Virus record (IMG/VR): IMGVR_UViG_3300032313_000500
Span: 54,471 to 118,470 of that record
Length of the DNA stretch: 64,000 bases
Strand: one strand, 5' to 3'
Origin: a virus
Shown: piece by piece, positions 55,511 to 62,578 of the stretch
How the letters are laid out: each line of letters starts with the position of its first letter
How positions within the stretch are numbered: position 1 is the stretch's first letter
Made by a program: the position numbers and the translations under genes
The notes under the pieces: model-generated
Seen by the model: only the letters and a program-made list of their open reading frames with translations
Told to the model about the DNA's origin: nothing
Database searches by the model: none

Positions 55511-55540
55511 TTGACTATCGGTGGTGGAAAGGATTATGTT
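55511..55540 (+). promoter_or_regulatory. promoter with the stoperator-like repeat in its spacer
   Basis: -35 TTGACT (55511-55516), 18-base spacer containing TCGGTGGTGGAAAG (repeat copy 11, 55518-55531), -10 TATGTT (55535-55540), AATACC, ATG 55547. A protein on the repeat would block RNA polymerase. Confidence 0.65.
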
Positions 55541-55546
55541 AATACC

Positions 55547-55921
55547 ATGTCAGAGTCTTCTAAACGAGGTAGACCAGTGTCAGCGCAGAAACTCTCTCGT
55601 TCTAAAAAGGCCACGTCAGCCAGTGACGTAGAGATACAGCAAGTATGGGATTACTGGGTATCCAAGATGCGCGCTACTTCAAAGCGCAAGCCAGTCCTTG
55701 ACTCCACCCGACGTCAGTTCATAGGCGCGGCAATATTTGATTATGAACTCCAGGGATGTCTAGACGCTATAGACGGATGCGCGATGTCTGAGTTTCATAT
55801 GGGGAGGAATAAGATGAACAAGCGGTATGATTCCATTGAGTTGATTTTCAGAGACGCAGAACATATTGAGAAGTTCCACGACATTCTGGATAAATCCACA
55901 GAAGAGAAGGAAGACTGGTGA
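55547..55921 (+). CDS. phage replication-type protein, basic N-terminus
   Basis: A 124-residue protein with a basic tail (SKRGRPVSAQKLSRSKKATS) followed by QQVWDYWVSKMRATSKRKPV and RRQFIGAAIFDYELQGCLDA, a pattern seen in phage proteins placed next to replication initiators. It is leaderless and coupled to the helicase-loader-like gene by an overlap (GTGAC). Confidence 0.6.
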   Translation: MSESSKRGRPVSAQKLSRSKKATSASDVEIQQVWDYWVSKMRATSKRKPVLDSTRRQFIGAAIFDYELQGCLDAIDGCAMSEFHMGRNKMNKRYDSIELIFRDAEHIEKFHDILDKSTEEKEDW

Positions 55922-56397
55922 CTAAGCAAGAACTAGAAGAACTGGTTACCCAGGTATTTGCACTGTACAACCAAACTCTTTTAGATATAGACCGTAAGAC
56001 AATCTTGCGCGCTTGGTACGAGATGCTGGAAGACCTCCCATTCGCCGGCTGTAAAGTCTCGCTCCTTGACTACGCTGCAGTCAGTCCGTTCATGCCTAAG
56101 CCTGGAGACTTACGAAGGGCGTACATTAATTCCCAAATCAAAGTAGGGGATGCGCCTACACCCCTAGTTGCTTGGGCCACTTTGATTGGGCAAATAAAAT
56201 TGGCCAATTCTGGTTTGCCAATTAATCAGGGGCTTCACCCGTGCATATCCAAAGTGGTTGACATGCTCGGGGAGACCGCCCATCAGTTGCATAGCACTAC
56301 TGACCAGATTCAATTCCTCAAGACCTACGAACAAGTCGTAGCCGATTATCAACAACAAAAATTCAAAATTTCCGAAAAGGGGACGCATTCGTTGTGA
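55918..56397 (+). CDS. helicase-loader-like replication protein
   Basis: A 159-residue protein with YNQTLLDIDRKTILRAWYEM, LLDYAAVSPFMPKPGDLRRA and a C-terminal helix. This layout matches phage loader proteins and loader-inhibitors that put the replicative helicase on DNA. GTG start overlaps the previous stop. The helicase gene itself is on the minus strand at 23483-25216. Confidence 0.62.
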   Translation: MTKQELEELVTQVFALYNQTLLDIDRKTILRAWYEMLEDLPFAGCKVSLLDYAAVSPFMPKPGDLRRAYINSQIKVGDAPTPLVAWATLIGQIKLANSGLPINQGLHPCISKVVDMLGETAHQLHSTTDQIQFLKTYEQVVADYQQQKFKISEKGTHSL

Positions 56398-56624
56398 ATT
56401 CAGACAATTTCCTTAGTCAAACAACTTCAAGCCCTGGATACGAAGCCATAACCGTATCCATCACATCAGACTTCCCCTCCAAGGGCTGTTCCACCTGTAG
56501 GTACTTTTCCGACATTCAGCATACGAACTACGGTACCTGTCACAGATTCCCTAAGTCCGAGACAGTCGCTACTGAATACTGGTGTGGTGAATGGACCTCT
56601 CTCCACGGGATGTTCACGAAGTGA
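56394..56624 (+). CDS. small Cys-rich protein (WCGEW type)
   Basis: A 76-residue protein with GCSTCRYFSDI, YGTCHRFPKSE and YWCGEWTSLHG (about residues 30-72), the C-x2-C, C, WCGEW pattern common in phages and thought to bind an Fe-S cluster or zinc. GTG start overlaps the stop before it. Confidence 0.65.
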   Translation: MNSDNFLSQTTSSPGYEAITVSITSDFPSKGCSTCRYFSDIQHTNYGTCHRFPKSETVATEYWCGEWTSLHGMFTK

Positions 56625-56788
56625 AGCGCAACCCAGGCCGTCCCCCAAAAGACCCTGAAACTCCTTTCGTTACCCTGACTCTACGAATTCCAGCCGAACT
56701 GAAACTTCTGCTAATGTCTAAGGCACGGGCGTTTGATATGACGCTTACCGAGTACCTAACGATGTTGGTGGAACGAGATGGGTCGTAA
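56621..56788 (+). CDS. ribbon-helix-helix protein 1
   Basis: A 55-residue protein with FVTLTLRIPAELKLLLMSKA and FDMTLTEYLTMLVER, a strand-helix-helix DNA-binding fold. GTG at 56621 overlaps the previous stop (GTGA). It may control its own operon. Confidence 0.68.
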   Translation: MKRNPGRPPKDPETPFVTLTLRIPAELKLLLMSKARAFDMTLTEYLTMLVERDGS

Positions 56789-57119
56789 ACCTAAGAAGTC
56801 AAGACACCCCAGAAGCGAACATGTTGTGACTGTAAAGGTTACTGGGGCTCAAAAGAACCTTCTAATAAAAGCAGCCGAAGAAAACGGTATGTCCCTATCA
56901 GGATTCATGAACTACGCCATCTGGGATTTCTGCCAGTCGGAAAAGAGCATCCCCCCTGCGCCTGCTCCCAATCCAAAGCCAACCCCTGCGGACTACTTAC
57001 GTTCCTATCTAGACGGCGAGAAAATCCTTATGCCTTGCGGTAAGGAATCGTGCGACATGCAGATAGTCACTTTTGATAAAGCCGAGTACTGCAACACCTG
57101 TTCTTACCGAGTTGGTTAG
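56778..57119 (+). CDS. ribbon-helix-helix protein 2 with Cys end
   Basis: A 113-residue protein: HVVTVKVTGAQKNLLIKAAE and GMSLSGFMNYAIWDFC give the ribbon-helix-helix; a Pro-rich linker (PPAPAPNPKPTPADYLRSYL) and a Cys set (CGKESC, CNTC) follow. It may be a duplicate of its neighbour with an added zinc end. Confidence 0.65.
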   Translation: MGRKPKKSRHPRSEHVVTVKVTGAQKNLLIKAAEENGMSLSGFMNYAIWDFCQSEKSIPPAPAPNPKPTPADYLRSYLDGEKILMPCGKESCDMQIVTFDKAEYCNTCSYRVG

Positions 57120-57448
57120 TTTCCCCACATCTGGCTAAGGGTCGGTCTAATAGGTTTGACCCCTCTTCTTCTTTGCTCAGCGGCTAGTTGTCTACTAGTA
57201 AGTCCTGCCCATACTCCATGCATATCTGCTGCCGGAAACTCTAATGCGTACTCTAAGCACTGGTTTTGAACAGGACACGATTTACAGATGGCTCTTGCTT
57301 CTGCAATATAGGTAATATCCTTATGTTCTTTGGGGAACATCAAATGAGTTTTACCTTTGCAACCTGCATACTCAAACAGGTCTAAATCTTGTATATCTAC
57401 AGATTTATCTGATTGGGGAATTATATTATGGCTATCTTTATTGACCAT
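57116..57448 (-). CDS. WhiB-family Fe-S transcription factor, second copy
   Basis: A 110-residue protein with AGCKGKT, ICKSCPVQNQCLEYALEF and HGVWAGL. All four WhiB cysteines are there, but the turn reads GVWAG, not G[VI]WGG. The two WhiB copies in one phage may act at different times. ATG 57448 follows GGGGGAG; an ATG at 57517 is less likely. Confidence 0.9.
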   Translation of the reverse strand: MVNKDSHNIIPQSDKSVDIQDLDLFEYAGCKGKTHLMFPKEHKDITYIAEARAICKSCPVQNQCLEYALEFPAADMHGVWAGLTSRQLAAEQRRRGVKPIRPTLSQMWGN

Positions 57449-57535
57449 AAAATCTTCTTCTCCCCCTATAGGAATTGTTCTCTCTCTCCTTAGGGATATC
57501 CCTGAATTCAGAAACATGGTAGGTATTAATGGGCG

Positions 57536-58150
57536 TCACTTGTTCTTCTCCGATTCTTGTACGTAAGTGTTAAATGGGCTACCCGTATAAGGGTCAAACT
57601 TGGCAGAAACCTGCAGTGCTTTAAGTAATGCGGCTTTTGCTTGGGCCGGCGATAACTTCTTTCCGGCGACCAATACCTGTAGAGCCCCTAGTGCGTAAGG
57701 TGCTCCAGTACCAGTCGCATATAGACCAGACGCTTCTGGTGTCCATGAGTAATCGCTCTCAACGATATAAATCGTAGAATTGATGACAACCATTATTGAC
57801 GAATCCTGTTCAGCAATAGTGTTGTTGTTATTATTCCCAGCCGAATACCCGTGGGTTTCAAAACAAGACCTTAGTCCTGGGATGAACTTGGTCGTCATAA
57901 AGGAGTCTAGTCTCTTCCCCTTTAGCCCTATAGTAGGAGCAGGAGGCTGGAAGGCATGGTGAAGAAGATTTATGGCCCTCATGTCGCCCGCAGCGCCTAG
58001 GAGGTATTTGCCGTTTATGGCAATCTTGGCTGAACCAGACCCAAGTGTAGATATCTGGTACGCATTTCCAGAGTCGTCAAGGGAGGATATTCTTGTATCA
58101 GCAGCGACGACGACATATCCGTCGCCCTGTATCCCTGCAATTGTCGTCAT
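57536..58150 (-). CDS. proteasome-beta/HslV-like Ntn peptidase
   Basis: A 204-residue protein starting MTTIAGIQGDGYVVVAADTR. Removal of Met would leave Thr1, the catalytic residue of the proteasome beta and HslV family; the Asp of AADTR and the Lys of GSAKIAING fit the catalytic set, and ATGTGAPYALGALQVLV fits the C-terminal helix. It may degrade host or phage proteins. ATG 58150 is chosen because it puts Thr next to Met. No ATPase partner is adjacent. Confidence 0.78.
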   Translation of the reverse strand: MTTIAGIQGDGYVVVAADTRISSLDDSGNAYQISTLGSGSAKIAINGKYLLGAAGDMRAINLLHHAFQPPAPTIGLKGKRLDSFMTTKFIPGLRSCFETHGYSAGNNNNNTIAEQDSSIMVVINSTIYIVESDYSWTPEASGLYATGTGAPYALGALQVLVAGKKLSPAQAKAALLKALQVSAKFDPYTGSPFNTYVQESEKNK

Positions 58151-58207
58151 TTTGTACACTCTCCACAGATAGTTGTGTACTAAATGTGTCTTATTTACGA
58201 CTAACTG

Positions 58208-58438
58208 TCAAGCACGCTTCATCCACTTGAACATATTTCGCCAGTGGACCCATTGCCACAGCACCCACATAGCGATAAATCCAGGTTTATTGAAGATGAT
58301 TGCGTACAGAAACCAGGGAAAAGAATGCAGGGCAATAATTAGATGCCCGTACCATTTCTTGTTACCTACCAGATAACTGCCAGATACTCCTATAAGTTCC
58401 ATAGCGAACAGGAGCCAAGTCCAAGTTAATTCGCTCAT
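58208..58438 (-). CDS. small multi-span membrane protein
   Basis: A 76-residue protein with three hydrophobic stretches (LTWTWLLFAMELIGVSGSYL, YGHLIIALHSFPWFLYAIIF, FIAMWVLWQWVHW) and a basic end. It starts 9 bases after the phosphoesterase gene. Function unknown. Confidence 0.6.
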   Translation of the reverse strand: MSELTWTWLLFAMELIGVSGSYLVGNKKWYGHLIIALHSFPWFLYAIIFNKPGFIAMWVLWQWVHWRNMFKWMKRA

Positions 58439-58446
58439 AGATTTAT

Positions 58447-59628
58447 CTAATCTGCTTTGTACTCTTTGCCTCGGTACATGCCCCAGCCATCGTAGATAGC
58501 CATGCATTCATAAGAGAACTTGTGGTCGCCGTCGTCTTCGTACATTACGACACCGATGCCCTGTTGCCAGTTTTCGTGTCTAACTAACGGACGTCCGTCT
58601 AGGTCTACTCCGCCTCGGGTAGAAGGAATAGCACCATCAATACGAGCAAGACACCCAGGAGATGCAGCCATAATGGTGCGAGGACCATCGTAGTCTTCAC
58701 GCGTTTTGTAAGCCGTTTCAATCCTGTGAATGTGTCCATAGATAATTGATACCTTTTCGTTATTGAGATATACGTGGGCAGTTGAGCCAGAAGACTTAAC
58801 TCGGTCACCGTGAATAATCTTCAGTTTCTTGTTAATCCAGAAGTCGGCGGCTGGATATCCAGGCTTGTACTCCACACCGTATTCTTCCATACGGCAAAGA
58901 TACGGAACTGAAAGAACTGGCCAAGAAGTCGGAGTCATTCCCTTGCGCAGACCATAAGCAGCGCCAGCATTTGTAAGCAAGTACTTAGGCATGCGCTCTT
59001 CGTGGTTTCCAGCAAGCCAAATAATCTTAGAATGTGGGCATGCTGCTCGCATTTGAGCACACAACATGGTGGCTCTATCAATCGCCGCCTGAGTTGTTTG
59101 AGCGTACGATGGGTATGTGAGGTACTTTCCCATCTCCGGAAGGTCAAGATTGTCTCCAACCATCACGATTAGTTCAGGTTGTAACTCCTTAATTAGCCCA
59201 AGGAAGATAGAAATAGCCTTTTCGTCGTGGGTTGGCTCCAGTACTCCCTCTTGGTTTCGGAAGTAACCAATCTGTATATCAGGGGGTACAACACAAGTTT
59301 TGAAGGTCGCAGGAGGCTTCGGTTTTGTGGTTGACTTTTGTAGTTGTACAGGCTTGCCTTGTTGGATAACTGGCCATTCTGGGCCGGTTTCCCATTTAGG
59401 ACTAAATTGAATAGCCGCAAGGTCGTGAATTTGTGCTTCACCTTGGTCGTCTTTAAGCATTGACTGGTATAGGGAGACCCTTTTGATGTCCCCAATCTCG
59501 TTAATGTCAATATTCTTGCGCTCCAGCATGTCTGCCAGAGTGCCAAGAAGTTTCTTCTTCATTTCTGAAGATTCAACCCTGTCAGCGACATTGTCAAGTT
59601 TTGAGGCGATTGTTTTCTTTTCAGTCAT
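58447..59628 (-). CDS. large metallophosphoesterase
   Basis: A 393-residue protein. Residues 1-105 are helical and charged. The core has VVPPDIQIGYF, VMVGDNLDLPE (metal-site GDN), WLAGNHEERM (GNHE), IHGDRV and YGHIHR (GHIHR). The first motif lacks the usual D-x-H, so this is a diverged phosphoesterase. ATG at 59628 overlaps the stop of the gene before. Confidence 0.8.
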   Translation of the reverse strand: MTEKKTIASKLDNVADRVESSEMKKKLLGTLADMLERKNIDINEIGDIKRVSLYQSMLKDDQGEAQIHDLAAIQFSPKWETGPEWPVIQQGKPVQLQKSTTKPKPPATFKTCVVPPDIQIGYFRNQEGVLEPTHDEKAISIFLGLIKELQPELIVMVGDNLDLPEMGKYLTYPSYAQTTQAAIDRATMLCAQMRAACPHSKIIWLAGNHEERMPKYLLTNAGAAYGLRKGMTPTSWPVLSVPYLCRMEEYGVEYKPGYPAADFWINKKLKIIHGDRVKSSGSTAHVYLNNEKVSIIYGHIHRIETAYKTREDYDGPRTIMAASPGCLARIDGAIPSTRGGVDLDGRPLVRHENWQQGIGVVMYEDDGDHKFSYECMAIYDGWGMYRGKEYKAD

Positions 59629-59893
59629 TTCTGGCTTCCTTAATGCATGGGCATTCTTTGTTTGATTTGAAACAGAGCCTACGCTTGTCTCGTAGGTGGG
59701 TGATTTTGAAAGAGTCAATTCCTTCTTCATTCAGTACCTGAAGTATCTGAAAAGCAGAAGCATTGCTCATCATTGCGTTAGTAAACGCATCTAGGGTTTC
59801 TTTGTCCATGCGAGCCATTTCTCTACCGAGCAAACAGTCGTTTTGTGATTGCCCTTGTAATAGCGCAATGTCATTGAGTTTATTCTTCAACAT
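59621..59893 (-). CDS. small helical protein with Cys end
   Basis: A 90-residue helical protein (KETLDAFTNAMMSNASAFQI, then HLRDKRRLCFKSNKECPCI) of unknown role. The Cys-rich basic end may bind nucleic acid or metal. It overlaps the phosphoesterase start by 8 bases. Confidence 0.52.
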   Translation of the reverse strand: MLKNKLNDIALLQGQSQNDCLLGREMARMDKETLDAFTNAMMSNASAFQILQVLNEEGIDSFKITHLRDKRRLCFKSNKECPCIKEARND

Positions 59894-59980
59894 AGGGTTA
59901 CCTCCTAAGGAACAGGGTAGAACAAACAGAGAACGCGCGCAAGCATGCTAACCTCCATTATGACACCGAAGGGTTGCCAA

Positions 59981-60412
59981 ATGGAGAACAATCAGAACGA
60001 AAAATTTATAGCGGATTTGCGCTCAATTCTTTCTAATGACGAAGAATTGATAAGGAAGGTAATCTCCTCTCTTGATTCGCACAGGATAGTTAGTTATTCA
60101 CTGCCTAACGAACTGAGCCTTTTCTCTACATCAGGGAGGGTTCTTTTCTCTATCATCATGGAACCAACAATGACACAGAGGGCTTTGGCTGTGTATTTAG
60201 GGATAAGTGAAACAATGGTAGAAAAGACGGTTAAAACCCTTACGGAGCAAGGGTTAATTACAAAGACAAAACTCAATCGCAAAAATGTCTATAGTTTTAA
60301 TACTAATGTGATGGGAAAAAACCCTGATATACAGAGGCTTCCACTTCTTTTTAAGAGCATTTTAGATACATGCCGTGCGTCACAAGAGGTTGATGAAGAG
60401 GTACCCTTCTAG
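59981..60412 (+). CDS. MarR-like winged-helix protein
   Basis: A 143-residue protein with FSIIMEPTMTQRALAVYLGI, SETMVEKTVKTLTEQGLITK and KLNRKNVYSFNT, the HTH and wing of a MarR-type regulator. ATG 59981 follows AAGGG; ATG 59960 would add 7 residues. Confidence 0.68.
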   Translation: MENNQNEKFIADLRSILSNDEELIRKVISSLDSHRIVSYSLPNELSLFSTSGRVLFSIIMEPTMTQRALAVYLGISETMVEKTVKTLTEQGLITKTKLNRKNVYSFNTNVMGKNPDIQRLPLLFKSILDTCRASQEVDEEVPF

Positions 60413-60429
60413 GTATATTCATATGCATC

Positions 60430-60759
60430 ATGCCCCATAGTTACAAAACAGGTGATTCTGTACGCCAACAGACTGGGAAACCAGTGTTTCCCGCTCCAAC
60501 ATTCAAGGACGCTTCAAGTACTCACACGACGCTCGGTTTTGCAAAATCAGTAAAACGTCCGTTTTCTGTCCAAGATGTTAGGAACTTTACGGCTAGATAT
60601 ACAAACGACCGTGACGTAGTTAGGTCGCTGGAGGTTTTGGAAAAGAACGGGTCAGTCGTTAAATGTAACGAAACAACTTGGCAAATAACCCCAAAGGGCG
60701 TTCAGCAGATTTACGACTTCGTCATGCGACGAAAGCCAAACAACAATCTCAAGCCTTAG
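60430..60759 (+). CDS. winged-helix-type protein
   Basis: A 109-residue protein with FSVQDVRNFTARYTNDRDVV, RSLEVLEKNGSVVKCNETTW and ITPKGVQQIYDF, a winged-helix layout. It follows the MarR-like gene by 17 bases and may share its transcript. Confidence 0.55.
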   Translation: MPHSYKTGDSVRQQTGKPVFPAPTFKDASSTHTTLGFAKSVKRPFSVQDVRNFTARYTNDRDVVRSLEVLEKNGSVVKCNETTWQITPKGVQQIYDFVMRRKPNNNLKP

Positions 60760-61066
60760 TTAGAACCCAGGCCTGGAATGTTTCGTCAGTTACTGGCATA
60801 AACCACAACTGACAAGAATCTATGTCTTTAGTGTTTCCTGCGATTGTCCAACAGATTTGTATGGATTCAGCCGCAGGACACGAACCAGCATTGCAGTCAA
60901 AGCCGTAGCGGTCAATAAACATTGATACGACGCATTCGCCGTCTTCAATGAGGCATGCACCGGTTTCTTGATTAGGGCAATCAACGTTGACAATTTCTAC
61001 CTCCGAGCGATTTAAACGCAAGTGAATGTTGTGGCCATCATTGTGCCAAACCATTTCAGTAGTCAT
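60749..61066 (-). CDS. unknown Cys-containing protein
   Basis: A 105-residue protein with six Cys, including DCPNQETGACLIEDGECVV and FDCNAGSCPAAE. No family recognised. It overlaps the end of the winged-helix gene by 11 bases on the other strand and lies just before the lysis genes. Confidence 0.55.
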   Translation of the reverse strand: MTTEMVWHNDGHNIHLRLNRSEVEIVNVDCPNQETGACLIEDGECVVSMFIDRYGFDCNAGSCPAAESIQICWTIAGNTKDIDSCQLWFMPVTDETFQAWVLTKA

Positions 61067-61138
61067 TTTTTCCTTTAGTTAAATCCGAAAAATATGGCTC
61101 GGCTTCAAACGTTTTGCGCCACAACCAAATACTACTAC

Positions 61139-61372
61139 TTAGTCTTTATTCTTTTTGTCAACCTTATTGAAAACATCGTTAATCTCGTCAAGGGTTAATT
61201 TTCCGTCGTCCAAGAAGGCTCTTGAGAGTCCTTCAATGACTGTTGCTACTCCAGCAATGCCAGCCATGAAACATGCTTTCCACAAAGGAACACCAGCGAT
61301 AGCACCGGCACCGATGACGCCAAGTCCGTTAGCAGCAAAAACTGCAAGAATTCTTAACAATATAGTTTTCAT
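61139..61372 (-). CDS. holin-like membrane protein
   Basis: A 77-residue protein with one or two spans (ILAVFAANGLGVIGAGAIAG, WKACFMAGIAGVATVI) and a charged end (LTLDEINDVFNKVDKKN). The pattern AANGLGVIGAGAIAGV ... MAGIAGVA ... EGLSRAFLDDGKLT is seen in phage holins near endolysins. It would open the inner membrane at lysis. Confidence 0.72.
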   Translation of the reverse strand: MKTILLRILAVFAANGLGVIGAGAIAGVPLWKACFMAGIAGVATVIEGLSRAFLDDGKLTLDEINDVFNKVDKKNKD

Positions 61373-61392
61373 TCACACACCCCCGTGTATTT

Positions 61393-61602
61393 TTAAGAAG
61401 ACTTAGCGCATGTTTCTGAACAGAAAAGCGCATCTCCTTTTTGTCGCACCATGCCTCTAACGGTATGCTTACCGCACTTAGGGCACTTGTTTGGCGCATT
61501 CTTTGAACCGATGTACATCATTGATGAACCATAGACAGCAGGGTCTTTTACTGCCTGCTTAACCTGGCCGGCGATTGGCTTTGCTGGTTTCTTTGGTGCC
61601 AT
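61393..61602 (-). CDS. small zinc-ribbon protein
   Basis: A 69-residue protein with a basic Pro/Lys start and CPKCGKHTVRGM ... FCSETC (about 40-66). It lies within the lysis cassette and overlaps the next start by one base (TAATG). Confidence 0.58.
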   Translation of the reverse strand: MAPKKPAKPIAGQVKQAVKDPAVYGSSMMYIGSKNAPNKCPKCGKHTVRGMVRQKGDALFCSETCAKSS

Positions 61603-61829
61603 TAGACATCTCCCTTTACGTGGTCACGAATATGTTGGTCCAACTTTGTTTCATTACGAATAACGGTCTCTTCAACACGGTCAATAGACCTGCCAAGACT
61701 TTTGCCAATGATGTCCAATTTTTCGGAAACAACTCCGTGGTCTGCTTTGTTTTCGCGGCGTCCTTTTTCAACAAGGGCAACTAGTACGGCACCGACTACC
61801 GTGATGACAGCAACTGTAATTGCTTCCAT
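61602..61829 (-). CDS. DUF2746/holin-like protein
   Basis: A 75-residue protein with an N-terminal span (ITVAVITVVGAVLVALV) and a charged helix (RRENKADHGVVSEKLDIIGK, then NETKLDQHIRDH). This layout matches actinophage DUF2746-type lysis membrane proteins. Confidence 0.68.
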   Translation of the reverse strand: MEAITVAVITVVGAVLVALVEKGRRENKADHGVVSEKLDIIGKSLGRSIDRVEETVIRNETKLDQHIRDHVKGDV

Positions 61830-61835
61830 TCAGAA

Positions 61836-62354
61836 TCATGCACCAGGCTTAGGAAGGGCACGCCATGCTGCTTCAAACTTTGCAGCGTCCTTTGCCATCT
61901 CTGGAGAAAGTTCTATGTGTAACCACTTTCCGCCTTGTGAGCCAGCATTATCGTTTGAATCATAAATCTTGACCGATTTAGGGTCTGAGCCTTCGCCACG
62001 GGAGCATCTGTATCCACGACCCCAACCAAGAACCTTGTCTTTCACGTTTGAGTCAAACGCATAGTCGTGAAGTTCCTCAATACCAAGCGCTGCGGTGTTG
62101 GCCATAAACCAATCCCATGCCTCTACGGCTTTCTTGCGGTCTGTATAACCCATATCAATTGCGCGTCCTGTTGCATGAACGGATAGCCACTTTGGGTCGC
62201 CAGGAATAGCCTTAGGATTTTTCATGGACCTATTGGCCCAAATCCCCAGATTCGTAAATCCCCATCTCTTCTTACAGAGTTCTAGGAGTTTTTGTGTTCC
62301 TGGGAGAGCCTTACCTGAATTTCCATCAGTATTTCCAGTGTATTTTCTTGGCAT
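61836..62354 (-). CDS. endolysin, peptidase M15 type
   Basis: A 172-residue protein. WLSVHATGRAIDMGY (about residues 56-70) gives the His and Asp of the M15 zinc site and KWLHIEL (about 143-149) the final His. It cuts the peptide cross-bridges of the wall at lysis. It has no signal peptide, so it relies on the nearby holin-like proteins. Confidence 0.85.
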   Translation of the reverse strand: MPRKYTGNTDGNSGKALPGTQKLLELCKKRWGFTNLGIWANRSMKNPKAIPGDPKWLSVHATGRAIDMGYTDRKKAVEAWDWFMANTAALGIEELHDYAFDSNVKDKVLGWGRGYRCSRGEGSDPKSVKIYDSNDNAGSQGGKWLHIELSPEMAKDAAKFEAAWRALPKPGA

Positions 62355-62410
62355 TTAGAACTCCATTTGTCTCGTGAACTAATTTTTTGCGAACTCACCA
62401 ATTTTACACT

Positions 62411-62578
62411 TTAATCTTCTTTTTTTAATGCAAGACCTATGCCATAAACGAGTAAAGATATTCCCGATATCCATAGTCCCCATTTTTTAGTGTCTCCACT
62501 TAAAGTAATTAGTACAAGCCCTGTACCGCCTATTGTCCAAGCAAGGTCACTTACGCCGTCTTTAAAGTTCTTAAACAT
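62411..62578 (-). CDS. tiny two-span membrane protein
   Basis: A 55-residue protein with two hydrophobic stretches (LAWTIGGTGLVLITLS and WGLWISGISLLVYGIGLAL) and a basic/acidic end. ATG overlaps the stop of the gene before it (TAATG). A holin or spanin-like part of the lysis cassette is likely. Confidence 0.6.
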   Translation of the reverse strand: MFKNFKDGVSDLAWTIGGTGLVLITLSGDTKKWGLWISGISLLVYGIGLALKKED

